DNA from: Posidonia oceanica
Taxonomy: Eukaryota; Streptophyta; Magnoliopsida; Alismatales; Posidoniaceae
DNA length: 64,000 nucleotides
NCBI GenBank assembly: GCA_037176725.1
Contig: JAZBRS010000050.1
Coordinates: 10,000,001 to 10,064,000 of the forward strand
Direction of reading: 5' to 3'
The translations under genes and the position numbers were made by a program. The notes under the pieces are model-generated. The model ran no database searches and was not told the origin of the DNA. It saw nothing but the letters and a program-made list of their open reading frames with translations. The stretch's first letter is position 1, and every line of letters begins with the position of its first letter. Positions 36,673-48,468 of the stretch are shown in pieces.

Positions 36673-37636
36673 AATTGCCCCTCTTTGAATGTGGTTTCGG
36701 TACGAAACCAGCTTCAAAGCGAGACGATATTCCCGTATAGCACTACCCGGGAGGAGGGGGTTTTCTAACTAAAAGAAGAAAAAGAACTAACACTTAGATA
36801 TAAGTCTAAGCTGCTACCAAGCTGAATAACGGGGAAGAAGATCCAATACTTAGATATGAGATTGGGCTTCCACTAGACTGGATAAGGGATAAAGGGGACC
36901 AACATTTCGATATCGAGCTAGATAAGACATCCAACACTTGGAAAAATGAGCTAGATAAGGGAACATCCAACACTCAAGCATCGAGCTAAATAAGATATCT
37001 AACACTTGGATAATGAAACAACCAACACTTAGATATGAGTCTAAGCTGCCACCAAGCTGGAAGGGACTCAGCCTTAGGGATTACCTAAGGGGGTCAAAAG
37101 GTGAGGAAATTCAGCACAAGGCGGGGAAATCCGGCAAAATAAATCACTAGATATGAAACTAAGCTGCCACTAGGAAAGAGACTCGGCCTCAGGGAGTGTG
37201 CCTTAGGGGATCAAAGGCAAAGATAATCGGCACATGGTAGGGAAATCGGGCACAAGGGATTAAGACGACTGGCATAGGGTTGGGAAGTTTGACAAAATAA
37301 ACCACTGGATATGAGATTGAGCTGCCGCCAAAGAAGAGACTTGACCTCATGGAGTATGCCTAAGAGGGTCAAAGGCGAGTATAACTGGCACATGGTGGGA
37401 AATCCGGCATAAAGGATTAAGACGACCAGCACAGGACGGGGAAGTCTAAGGAGGATGACCAGGACTGGGGTGAGGAAATCCTAAAAGGTGATAAAATAAC
37501 AACCAGCATTGAGGCAAGGAAGTCTAAGGAAAATAACCAGCACTGGATAATAAAAAAGACAATCAGCACTAAGGCGAGAAAGTCTAAGGAGGATGACCGA
37601 CACTAGGGTAAAAAAATCCTAATAAAGTTGGATAAG
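36673..37636 (-). repeat. Repeat-rich 3' non-coding region of element C
   Basis: Diverged repeats with CACTTAGATATGAGTCTAAG, CTGCCACCAAGCTGG and GACCAGCACTGGGGYGAGGAA. A roughly 170-bp unit is seen twice (about 37140-37295 and 37305-37440), then shorter GGAAGTCTAAGGA units to 37620. Tandem repeats upstream of the 3' LTR are common in Tat-lineage elements. No protein is encoded. The same region resumes at 38877-38968 beyond the solo LTR. Confidence 0.6.
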
Positions 37637-37641
37637 ATAAC

Positions 37642-38871
37642 TAATGTGTACGTTTTAAATACCACAAGTGCACAGCGTACTATGTAGTACGTATGCAAGT
37701 ACGGATCGATACCACAGAGAATAGTGAATTCTATATTTTAATTGTAATTGTCAAATTATGATGGAAGATATGAAGATGGAATTGGAATTTAGTGAAATAA
37801 AAAAAATATGATGATTTTGATACTTAAAATTATATGATAAAGTCTAGGATTTTGAATTCATTATGCAACTAACATGATGATCAACTAATTCACTCTCTCC
37901 CTTTTCAATCTCAAAAATCAAACTAAAGAATTCTACTCTAACAAGCATAGCCTATATGGAACACATGATAGACTATCAAGTACATGAATAGAAAAACAAA
38001 AGCATGATTTAATTAGATGATAACATAATATAACTACGACAACACACACGATCCCTAATTTACTCTTCTCTAAGCATAGGCTAAAAAGATGCACTCAATA
38101 TTAACCTATCAAAATTTATCGAAATAACTGGAAATCAATGTCGTGCTAGTCTAGCATATATGATCATGACATGAAACACAAGAGAGAAGCGATAACAACT
38201 AATTACACCATCATAAAATTACCATTGCTTCATCTAATCCTAGAAAAGAAATTTAGCACATGATTGAAAAAGGAAAACAAAAGTAAAAAGAAGAAGGAAA
38301 TATAATAAAAATAAAACTAATAATATTGATCATTTAAACCCGATACAAGCAACTTTCAACACTCAACTCCGTAGTTGGAGAAGCAGCCCTGGAGAAGAAG
38401 TATACAAAGTAGAAGATGATGAAACATATAAAGAATTCCCATATTTATAGACATGAATAGGGGTTACATCTTTTTGTAAATTTAAATCACAAATATAGAT
38501 AATATCTTTAATTTAAAAGATATCTCTTGATTTTAGGAATTCTCTCCATAATAGGAAGGGCCACCAACCACCACTAATTTTGATTGCTTGTTGAGAATAT
38601 TGTGCACATCTAGAATCCATTTGAATTTGAATTTGAATTTGATATGTGCTGCACAAATTGAATCTTTAATTGGAGCCTAGTTGGATTGAAATTTCTTCCC
38701 TTGTTTGCAACATAATTGATCTTTTCATCTTCTCCTTCCTCTTTTATCTGCATTTGCTTGTAATAGTTCAGGTTCTTGCAAAATTAACTAAAAACACCAC
38801 GAGTAGCATTATTTATATACAATAATCAATAAATATGAGGAATAAAATATGTATGAATTATGTATTCATCA
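37642..38871 (+). mobile_element. 1230-bp solo LTR with 5-bp target duplication
   Basis: It begins TAATGTGTACG (probably TGATG before mutation) and ends TATTCATCA, flanked on both sides by ATAAC (37637-37641 and 38872-38876). Near the left end is GTGCACAGCGTACTATGTAG, then CGGATCGATACCACAG, a word pattern often seen in plant gypsy LTRs. The class is not proven. The interior is AT-rich and non-coding. Confidence 0.75.
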
Positions 38872-38968
38872 ATAACCCGACTCCAATGACCACTCAAGAT
38901 GCATTATGATGTTCTTTGCATGGATGCATGTTGGCGGAAATGCGTGGGAGATGGTTTTGATATGCAAT

Positions 38969-39111
38969 GTGTAGCGATCCCGCTCGAAATCGGCACGTCC
39001 ATGCATGCTGCCAAAGCTCGCACGCACTGATCGATGAGGGGCGCTGATAGCAGGTGGATCCGAGGAAGGAAACTTGACTTGAAAACACCGAAAAAGGGTG
39101 GAAAAACAAAG
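38969..39111 (-). mobile_element. Truncated end of a family B-like LTR, cut by element A
   Basis: On the minus strand it ends GGATCGCTACA and carries TTTCGGTGTTTTCAAGT, then GTGCGTGCGAGCTTTGGC and ATGCATGGAC, closely matching the last 150 bases of the LTR at 42151-48463. It stops at 39111, where the family A LTR begins. The rest of this LTR should lie beyond the far end of element A, outside the window. Confidence 0.7.
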
Positions 39112-41926
39112 TATAGACACCCCGATTTTGTAGTCATTCATCGGCGGTTTTCTCCTAGGAATGTGCTCGGTCGTGGCGGCCCCTCCACCTATTCACCAAT
39201 CCCAAAACCAAAACCAATCCCAAACCAAGCCTAAACCCAAAACTAATCCCAAACCAAGCCTAAACCTAAGCCTTGTCCTAAACCAAGCCTAAACCCAAGT
39301 CCAAGCCCAAGTCCAATAAAAAATCCAACTAAAAACACCCAAAAATATCCAAAAGTAATCTCTGAGTCGTTGGACACTAGATGTGCCCGCGTCTTACGTA
39401 GGACGCAGGGAATTCAGCATCCAACACATTTCAGTTCTTTTGGGTGTTGGACGCTAAATATGGCGCGGCCAACGTTGGCCGTTGAATATGGCACGTCCTA
39501 CGTTGGACGCCACTCAAATAGGCGTACAATGCACCGGAACTGACAAATTTTGTTTTTGGATTCCAAACAACTCCCAGGTGCAAATCCTCTTGTGTCCTCT
39601 GTCCTAAACTCATTCCCAGCCATACCCGAGACCCCTCGTTTCCAATTCCCACGTTATAAGCTATGCAAACCAAATAAAACCATTTTTGCTCCTCCTTGCA
39701 AAGGCCGGCACCCATTTTCTATGAGAGAGACCAGAGAATTCCATCTCAATTCCCTCACCTCTGGCCACCTTGAGTTTGTCCAGACCACTCACGAGCCTTT
39801 CCGTGACACAACCAAATCAATCCAGCCATCACAGCAACCACTGCCACTGCCGTCCAAATCCGAGGAGAACCGTTGGCGAAGGGAAGCCACACCAAGCATC
39901 AAATAGGTAAGTGTCCTTCCTTTTTAGCATAGAATTTCAATCCTCATACTGTGAATATATGTTTGAATGCATGTCATCTTGATTTACTCAAGTTATATCC
40001 TGTTTTGATTGTCATTTCTTTCCTCCAGTGATGGGTTCACCGGCCGTGCGAGGCCATTGGCCAATGAGCACGGTCGGGATAGAAACCCACCAAGTCTGTG
40101 TCATGCCATAGCCTCATGACCTCCCTGAACCTCCACAATGAGTCGTAGCTGAGCTCCGTAAGCTCCCTGGTCCTCAAATGGCCAGAGAACTCACCGGATT
40201 CCGGCGAGAGGCAAGTGGAGGTGGGGAGGACGATTTATTCATCCATTTTTCATAATGATTGCATGTTTATGTTTGTGAATGTCTACTCTTGCTTGGTGAA
40301 TGCTTTTTGTTTCGTTTCAATTCGATTTGAATAGATTTACAAATTGAGCGCTCTGTCAGTGCGTTGGCCGCTGATTCTGGCATGTCCAACGTTGGCCGCT
40401 GATTCTGGCGCGTCCAACATTGGCCACTAAGTTTGGCGTGTCCAACGTCCTGACGTTCATTTCTGCAGTTTTTGTGTTTACAGAATGTTTTATACACTTT
40501 ATAATGATTTATCCATGTCATGCACAGTCTATCTTGATTTATCCCTATCATGTTTCTTTATAACAGCATTTAAATTAAAAATGTGCTTTATTCTCTGAGT
40601 TTTGGCTTGAAACCAGTTTTCAGAGTGTAAGCCGCTGTATATGACACGTCCAACGTTGGCCGCTGAGTTTGGCATGTCCAACGTTGGCCGCTGAGTTTGG
40701 CATGTCCAACGTTGGCCGCAACCATGGCCAGCGGCCAACGCCCTGGCTTTCATTTCTGCACATTTTTATTTTCAGAAATATTTTATACAACCTTTGTTGG
40801 TTTGCCTGTGCCACATACAATCAATTTTTACTTTATCCCGATCATGTATCATTTATAAAAGCATATGAATTGAAAATGTACTGTTTCACATCCCCGATTG
40901 TTTTCTTATCTTTGAGAATGTTTGAATAAATTTGTAAATTGATGGTGAAATGTATGTCATGATTTTGTATCATATTTCAATTGAATTTCCTAGTTTCCAT
41001 GAATTAATTAAGACGACAGTGAGTTCAGCCAAGCTGTAATGACATATCTGGACTTTGTATGTTAGACGCAGCAGTCCTAGCGTCTAATGTTGGACGTTGT
41101 ACATTCTAGCGTCCAACGGTTCCTGTAAGCTGAATTTTTGTTTTTAGCTTTTCAATCTTGATTCTAGGCATGTATGTTTATGTTTTGATTTCCCAGTCTG
41201 ATTTGCATGTCTACAGTGACTTTAAGATTTCCATTTTTGCTATTTGGCACGTTTTCAAAAGCATCTATCACGTTGTTTTCAAGACATGATTTGATTCCCC
41301 TTGCATGCCGCATACTTGCATTCGCCTGGTTTTTATCCGACGTTTCGTTTTTTCCGCCTGCATTGCACTAGGGCAATGATGCATACTGTCTGAGGTTCTT
41401 GTGGATTAAGATCCCTCTTTCCAAGATGCGGTCAGCGCCGCTAAGCACATAGGATGCATGTTTTATTTTCCCTCACACATCATGGCATTAACCATACATT
41501 TTTAGCATGTTTTCAAAGGCATTTGGCATATTTTTTACAAGGCATTTAGCATGATTTACTTGGCATGGCATAATCGCTCTCGGGCATAAAGTAAATGGCA
41601 TCATTACCAACATTTAGCCACAAATGAGCGGAATAGCCCAAAAAAACCGACTCTCTCGGGCACATGGGGTTGCCTAACACCTTCCCCATGTGTAATAGGA
41701 GTCCTTACTCGATCTCTGGCCCGCAATGACCTTGTGTCATATCCTTTACATTTTTATCATTTTACATGTTTTCCTGGTTTTCCTCGTCTTTCCGGATTTC
41801 AAAATAGACTAGGTGGCGACTCCAAGTTTTGTTTTCTTTTCTTTAGCCTTCGCCGTTTTTACATCTCTTTGCCGTGACCAACGAATAGGCACGTTCGTTA
41901 GCGCCGTTTGGTCGCATGGTTATAGA
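39112..41926 (+). mobile_element. 5' LTR of plus-strand family A element
   Basis: It starts TATAGACACCCC (TGTAGACACC in the minus copy, so one base is changed) and ends about four bases before the primer-binding site. Early CCTAAGCCCAAGTCC-like repeats (39200-39330) match the minus copy. CCAACGTTGGCC modules occur at 39470-39500, 40380-40450, 40640-40740 and 41055-41120. A splice-donor-like ATAG/GTAAGT lies at 39907. The U5 block is at 41640-41823. About 2.8 kb. The exact 3' end is uncertain because the terminal CA is not kept. Confidence 0.8.
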
Positions 41927-41929
41927 AAC

Positions 41930-41949
41930 TGGCGACTCCACTAGGGATA
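41930..41949 (+). other. Primer-binding site (tRNA-Arg type)
   Basis: TGGCGACTCCACTAGGGATA, one mismatch from the canonical TGGCGACTCCACTGGGGA complementary to plant tRNA-Arg(ACG). The following bases (CCAGACTCCGGCTTTCGTTT) match those after the site in the minus copy. Confidence 0.85.
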
Positions 41950-42150
41950 ACCAGACTCCGGCTTTCGTTTTCGCTTTTCCGCTTAATGGCTATCTTCTGT
42001 TTGTATGGTTTCTTGCATGTGTTTGCTTCACTTGCTTGCTTTGCTATCCATGCTTTGATATCTTGCTTCATGCCATGTTATATATGCCTTTTGGATGTAT
42101 TGAGTGTTTTCTTTTTCACAAATCATGTCACAACACTAGCACATGCCATG
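41950..42150 (+). other. Start of the family A leader
   Basis: Non-coding leader up to the solo LTR insertion. It resumes at 48469. CCATG at 42146-42150 is the left target duplication of that solo LTR. Confidence 0.7.
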
Positions 42151-45100
42151 TGTTGACACCCCATTTTGACAGGCTGGATCGTTTGGGGCCTTCCGGTGGC
42201 TGCTGGACCCGAACCCAGACCCAAACCTACACCTTCCTCTCCTTCTTTCCCCTCAAAACAAGCCTAAACTTGACCTGAGCTTCCCCCCCTTTCCCGAACC
42301 TGAAAACCCACCAAAATCCATAGGAACACTCACCCCTGATGACTTAGTAAACCCACCAAAAAGCTTGCGAAATCTCAAACCAGACCCCTCCCAAAAACCC
42401 TAGGAAACTTAGGCAAAAATACCCTTTTTCTACACCTCAAAACCCCTCCAAAACTTCCTCAGAACCAAACCAAAACTCCAGGACCAGAACTAGAAACCCT
42501 AGACCCCGCACCCGCCAAATTTCCCCCCTTTCTGAGACCTTTAAGACCCCTTTTCGCTGGAATTATCGTTTTCTCTCTCCGGGATTATCGTTTTCTCTCT
42601 CCTCTCTCTCTCCTGATTATCGTCTCTCTTTTCATCCCCTTCTCGCCCTCCTTCTGGCTTGGCAGCGGGCCCCCTTTGTATTCCTATCCCTTCTCTATCT
42701 TTTTCCTATTTTTATTTTATTTTTACCATCTTCCTTGAATTTTAAAAAATCTTTTCCCTCAAACCTACCTCTTTCCCTTTTATTCCCTTTTTTTCCTCTT
42801 TTCTTCTTCTTTTTCTTTTCTTCTTCTTTCCTTTGCAAAAAACCTCAAAAATCCTTAAAAATCTATAAAACCCCAAGACCTAAAAGGAACAAATCAGAAT
42901 CCCAAGAAAAAGCAATTAAAAACATTAAATAAATAATTAAAAACCCAAGCTTAATTAAATCAAGCTAAAAAGAAAATCAAGCATGCAAACTAAAAAAATG
43001 CAAAACAAACCAAAATAAAATACTGTAAAATCAACTAAAAAACTGAAATAAAATCAGAACCTACCAAAAATGAAGACCCCACTAAAAGAATTAAAAAAAC
43101 AAACCCTAGAGAGAAGAATTAAAAATCAAATACTAAAACAAGTAATTAAAGAGAACAAAAAGCTTAACCTAATAAACATAAGAAAGAAACAACATAAGAA
43201 CTTAATTAAAAAAGGAAAAGAAAATACAGTTAAAAGACTTAAAACACTTAATCAAACCAGAAAAATCCAACTAAAAAACATCAAGAAGAATTAACAAATA
43301 AAAATCAAAAAACCTAGGTCAAGAGACTTAAAAAGGGAAAACATAAAAGACTAGAACTAAAAGCCCCAAAACCCACTCAAAATAATATGAAAATAAATCC
43401 TAAAAATCCTAATTAACATCCTAAAATACTTAACAAGAAAACACAATTTTAAAAACAATTTAAAAGAATTTAACCAACACTTAATCAAGTGGGAAATGGA
43501 TTAAAAACAAAATAAAACCCTAAAACCCTAATCAAGCCTAAAACACACTAATTAACCTAAAAACGGTCATTAAAAAATCCAGATATACACCTAACCTACA
43601 ACCCAAGTCATCCCATATTTTTATTTATTTTTATCTTATTTTCTCCTATTTTTTCTTTCCATCTTTCTTTCTTCCTTCTTTTTTATTCCCCTTTTCTTCC
43701 TTACTGGGCTTATCAGCCCGTTCACCTTTTTTTTTTTTTTTTTTTTTTCCTTTTTTCGAAATTTCGGCCCGGCCCGCTGCTACAGTGCCGTCGTCCTCCT
43801 CCCGCGCGCCTGCCACCAGCTACAGTAGCCGCTGGCCTGCGCCTCTGCCTGCCTGACCTGTCACCTCCTGCTCGAGCCAGACTGGTGCGCCGAACGTCGC
43901 CCATGCGCCTGCCATCGCCACGCCGGCATTCAATTGCCGCAGACCTGCAGAGCCGAGAGGAGAGGAGTCGTCAGAAATCAGGCAGAAAAGGGGAGAGAAG
44001 GAAGAGCCGATTTCAGGGGGAAAGGGAGGAGAAAAGATCAGTGAGAGCATCCCGAAAGAGAGGAGGAGGATTCCAGCGAATTCCTAGAGGGAGAGAGCAC
44101 CTTTCTTCCTGAGAAAACCACCCAGAAACGCCGGACCTTCCGCCCGTCTTTCCACAGCAAACCAAAGCCGGGAACGCCCCCAAAATCCTCCGGAATTCCT
44201 TCCCCAATCTCACCCAAGCCACCTGCAACCTAACCCACCATTCCACACAGAGAACGACCCCAGCATTTCGCCTCCAGCCTCCTGAAAACCAGCAGAACCC
44301 AGCTCCGACCCATTCCAAAAATTCCCTCCGCCACAGGTCGCTTCTCCTCCCCAGGCTCTGCCCGGATAGTCCCCAGAACATCACCTCCCTAGGCCACCTA
44401 ACCTCCAGCTCGGTAACCCACCACAGGCGAAACGCCCCACTACAAACACCTGCGGCCGTTTCTGGCCGAACCTCACTCCACCGGCAAACTCTTTCCACGG
44501 CCTCCAGAAGACCATTTTAACCACCCAGAATCGTCCACCGAGCCTCCAGCTACCTCCCGGAGCCACCCATTCGATCCGGAGGGCGACAGACACCTCCCCC
44601 CACCTCACTCCACCAGCAGTGCACCCAATCTCGCCGAATCTTCCTCCGATCTTCGAAGCTTGCGTCCAGCCATCCAGGAAGCTCCGGAGAGTCGCTTTGA
44701 GGCGATTCCAGCCCTCGCGAGCAGCGGACAGCGCTTCCCCTCACCGGACGAACTCCACCGGCGGCTTCTGGAACCACCTGCGTCGGGAGGACGTCTCAAA
44801 CGCGGGAACTGGTAAACGTCTACTCTTTCAGCCTCCTCATCCTCTCTTCTTGCTTTTCCACCCCTCGAAAAGGGGTTCTGCAGCCGCGTTCGCGAGGTCA
44901 GCGCCGTCGCTGACCTTCTTCCCCGACGAGCTCGATGCTCGTCCCGTCGCGCCGAGCTGCAGAACGACCTCCCGTTGGTCGTCCTAGCTCCACACTGACC
45001 TCAGGAATGCAGCCCAGCCCTCAACTCGCGTCGACGACGCTCCGGTCGTCCTCCTGGCCTCCGATCAGACTCAGACCTCCGGTGGCTCCCCAGCTCCGCT

Positions 45101-48100
45101 CCTGGCAGCGTCGCCGCTCGCTGGACCTCGCCCGAGCTCCGCCAGGGCCTGGTGAAGCTCGCCCGCCGAGTTGTCTCCCCGGAGCGCCCTCCTGTCCCCT
45201 TTGTCGGCCACTGGTAGCAGTTGCTACAGTGGCCGACGGCCTGCGTTTGCACTGTAGCAATATTTTGCTTAGCTTAGGTATTTTACCCTAAAATTGCATG
45301 TCTGGTTTTAGTTTCTGCTTATTTGCGTTCCAGTCCTTTATTTGATTAATCTGCTGTGTTTCTGAATCAAAATCATATCAAATTGCATGATCTGTTTATG
45401 TTTCCTAGTATTTGCCCTTTAATCCTTTTACTGTGCTTTCTAGTTATAAGAAGTTTGAGTTTAGCCCTTCTCTTTTTGATTTTAGCATCTGAATCCTGCA
45501 GTAGATTATTTAATTTTAATGCATTAACTTTGCCATACTAAATTGCATTTTAAATCCCTGGTTTTGCCATTTTTGCATCTTAGTCCATTGCACTGTAGTA
45601 ACTTAGGTTCTGATTTTTATTTTTGATTGATGCATTGCATTTTGCACCTTCTGGTCTTGCATATTTACACACAGATCCTTTTTAAATACACAGTAATCAT
45701 TTTGCATGCATATTTGCTTACTACATTGCATTTTCAACCCTGCATCTTTTAAAAATTGCATGTCAGTCCCCAGACCATGATTTCAGAGTACATTTCCCAT
45801 ATGAAATTGCATTTTCAGACCCTGCATGATTTGAAAATCACACATAGGTCCCTGCACCTTTTGAAAAATCATGTGAAAAGACTGTTTTGCCCCTAAGTTG
45901 CATTTTAGCTCCTATGTTTGCAAAAATTGCATGTAGACCCTCCACTTGCATTCCCGGACTCCCTAGAACCCCTGTTTTCTGGAAAATTTGCATTTTAGCC
46001 CCTTCCTTTTTCAAAAAATACTTTTAAACCCCCGTTCTTTCCAAATGGCTTTTCCTTATCTTTTCTGGCTTTGCATGCATTCCGCATCCCTCTTAATCTT
46101 GCATTTAAGTTCCCCTTTGCACACACTAAGCGCTTCTAACTCCCTTTCACTTGGGAGGACCTCCAGCACACCCCTAGGACCTCCTGGACACTTAGATCTA
46201 TTCTTCTCTCCTGTTCTGGCCCTTCTGCTCCGGAGCCGCGATATCTTTCAATCCGACCGTCGGATCTCCTCAAGTAAGCTGCCCAGGCGACCGCAGCGAA
46301 GCGCTCTTCAGCATGGACCAAACAGACCTCCGATCAGACTCCCGGATCTCCAGGTATATCTTCCTGAACCCCCGCACTGCATTCATTTGCATGCCATTTG
46401 CATCGTTTTGCGTGCCTTCATGTTTTCTTGCACCGTTTTGCGTGCCCCTTAGTTTTTTTCGCCCCGTTTTGCGCATTTCCAAGTTTTCTCGCTCCGTTTT
46501 GCGTGCCACCTCTTTGTCTTGCACCGTTTTGCGTGTCCTTTAGGTTTTTCGCCTCGTTTTGCGTGTTTTCAAGTTTTCTCGCTCCGTTTTGCGTGCCGCT
46601 TCTTTGTTTTGCACCGTTTTGCGTGCCCCTTAGTTTTTTCGCCCCGTTTTGCGCATTTCCAAGTCGTCTCGCTCCGTTTTGCGTGCCACCTCTTTGTCTT
46701 GCACCGTTTTGCGTGCCCTTTAGTTCTTTCGCCTCGTTTTGCGTGTTTTCAAGTTTTCTCGCTCCGTTTTGCGTGCCACCTCTTTGTCTTGCACCGTTTT
46801 GCGTGCCCTTTAGTTCTTTCGCCTCGTTTTGCGTGTTTTCAAGTTTCCTCGCTCCGTTTTACGCGCCGCTTCTTTGCCTTGCACCGTTTTGCATGCCCTT
46901 TAGTTTTTTCGCCTCGTTTTGCGTGTTTTCAAGTTGTCTCGTTCCGTTTTGCGTGCCGCTTCCTTGTCTTGCACCGTTTTGCGTGCCCCTTAGTTTTTTC
47001 GCCCCGTTTTGCGCATTTCCAAGTTTTCTCGCTCCGTTTTGCGCGTCGCTTCTTTGTCTTGCACCGTTTTGCGTGCCCTTTAGTTCTTTCGCCTCGTTTT
47101 GCGTGTTTTCAAGTTTTCTCGCTCCGTTTTACGCGCCGCTTCTTTGTCTTGCACCGTTTTGCGTGCCCTTTAGGTTTTTCGCCTCGTTTTGCGTGTTTTC
47201 AAGTTTTCTCGCTCCGTTTTGCGTGCCGCTTCTTCGTTTTGCACCGTTTTGCGTGCCCCTTAGTTTTTTCGCCCCGTTTTGCGCATTTCCAAGTTTTCTC
47301 GCTCCGTTTTGCGTGCCACCTCTTTGTCTTGCACCGTTTTGCGTGCCCTTTAGTTCTTTCGCCTCGTTTTGCGTGTTTTCAAGTTTTCTCGCTCCGTTTT
47401 ACGCACCGCTTCTTTGTCTTGCACCGTTTTTGCGTGCCCTTTAGGTTTTTCGCCTCGTTTTGCGTGTTTTCAAGTTTTCTCGCTCCGTCTTGCGTGCCGC
47501 TTCTTTGTTTTGCACCGTTTTGCGTGCCCCTTAGCTTTCCACTCCGTTTTGCGTGCCTTTTGGTTTTCTCGCCCCGTTTTGCGTGTTTTCATGTTTTCTC
47601 GTCTCGTTTTGCGTGCCCTGGTGTTTTCTTGCCCAGTTTTGCGCCCTTCTCCCGTTTTCTCGCATGGTTTTGTGTTCTTGTTCCATTTCTTGCCCCATTT
47701 TGCATGCCAACCCTGTTCTCGCATCTTTTTGCATACTTGTTTCGTTCCTCGCACTGTTTTACGCGGTTTTCCTTGCATGTCGATTGCATTGCATGGTTTT
47801 CTCGCTGTTTCGTTCTTTCGCCTGCATTTGCATATAGGGCGATGATGCTTACTGCCCGGAGTTCTCACGAGCCAGGTTTCGCCCGGTTCGGAACACGGAC
47901 AGCGTTGCTGAGCGTTTAGATTGCACGTTTACTTCCTTGCATCGTTTTCCATCACTTAGAGCACACCTTTGAGCATTTAGACAGGCATTCATTGGCACTT
48001 AGGCATTCAAAGTCTGCATTTCCCTGCATATGCGAGCGTAAGCCTAGAAAGACCGATTCTCGGGCGTGTCGGGGGTGCCTAACACCTTCCCTGCGCGTAA

Positions 48101-48463
48101 CAGGAGTCCTTACCCTCTCTTGGCCCGTAATGACCATATTGCCCTTGTCCTAGGCACGAGTCACCTCATTTGCATTCATTTGCATCTTATTTCTTCTGCA
48201 TTGCCTTGCATTGCATTTTTTGCTCGGTTTTGCGTGATTATTCACGCATTTCCCCGGTTTTCCTCGTCTTCCGATTTAATAGACTTGGTGGCGACTCCGA
48301 TTTTGTCTTATCTTCTTCTTTTCTTTCCCTTTTTCCCCCTTTTAAATGTTTTCGAGTTAGGTCTTCCTTCTCGGACATAGCCGCTTATAGTGAGCCTGAT
48401 TCCGATCGGTGCACGCAAGCTTTGGCATCGTGCATGGACGATCCGAACACCGGGATTACTACA
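42151..48463 (+). mobile_element. 6.3-kb solo LTR, family B, inserted in the family A leader
   Basis: It begins TGTTGACACCCCATTTTGAC and ends ACCGGGATTACTACA. CCATG flanks both sides (42146-42150 and 48464-48468), a perfect 5-bp target duplication, so it is a complete solo LTR. Zones in order: C-rich and A-rich, G-poor (42240-43620); CT-rich; GC-rich (43740-45260); T-rich with TTTGCATTTTAGCCCC words (45300-46050); a 30-bp tandem array (46399-47780); U5 block (48041-48298). At 6313 bp it is unusually long for an LTR. The open frames inside are not protein genes. Confidence 0.92.
46399..47780. repeat. 30-bp tandem array with 90-bp higher-order unit
   Basis: About 46 units of 30 bp, each beginning GCGTG or GCGCAT and ending CCGTTTT or TCGTTTT. 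They mostly cycle through three types (GCGTGCCACC..., GCGTGCCCTT..., GCGTGTTTTC...), giving a 90-bp higher-order period. One extra T near 47431 shifts the phase. Because 30 is a multiple of three and the units lack stops, long open frames run through it. Units decay after about 47520. Confidence 0.95.
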
Positions 48464-48468
48464 CCATG

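Noticed and set aside
37642..38871. AT-rich block as a host intron or gene spacer
   Set aside because: The matching ATAAC flanks, TAATG/CATCA ends and the interrupted repeat region on both sides fit a solo LTR better.
44013..45291. Several 75-161 codon frames in the GC-rich zone of the B LTR as a captured host gene
   Set aside because: Frames overlap on both strands, show only Pro/Arg/Ser-rich low-complexity protein, and no splice-linked domain was recognised.
46398..47919. Long overlapping plus-strand open frames (348 and 466 codons) as a repeat protein
   Set aside because: They are a by-product of a stop-free 30-bp tandem repeat inside an LTR. Two frames are open at once, unit changes are not biased to third positions, and the sister array has a different length.
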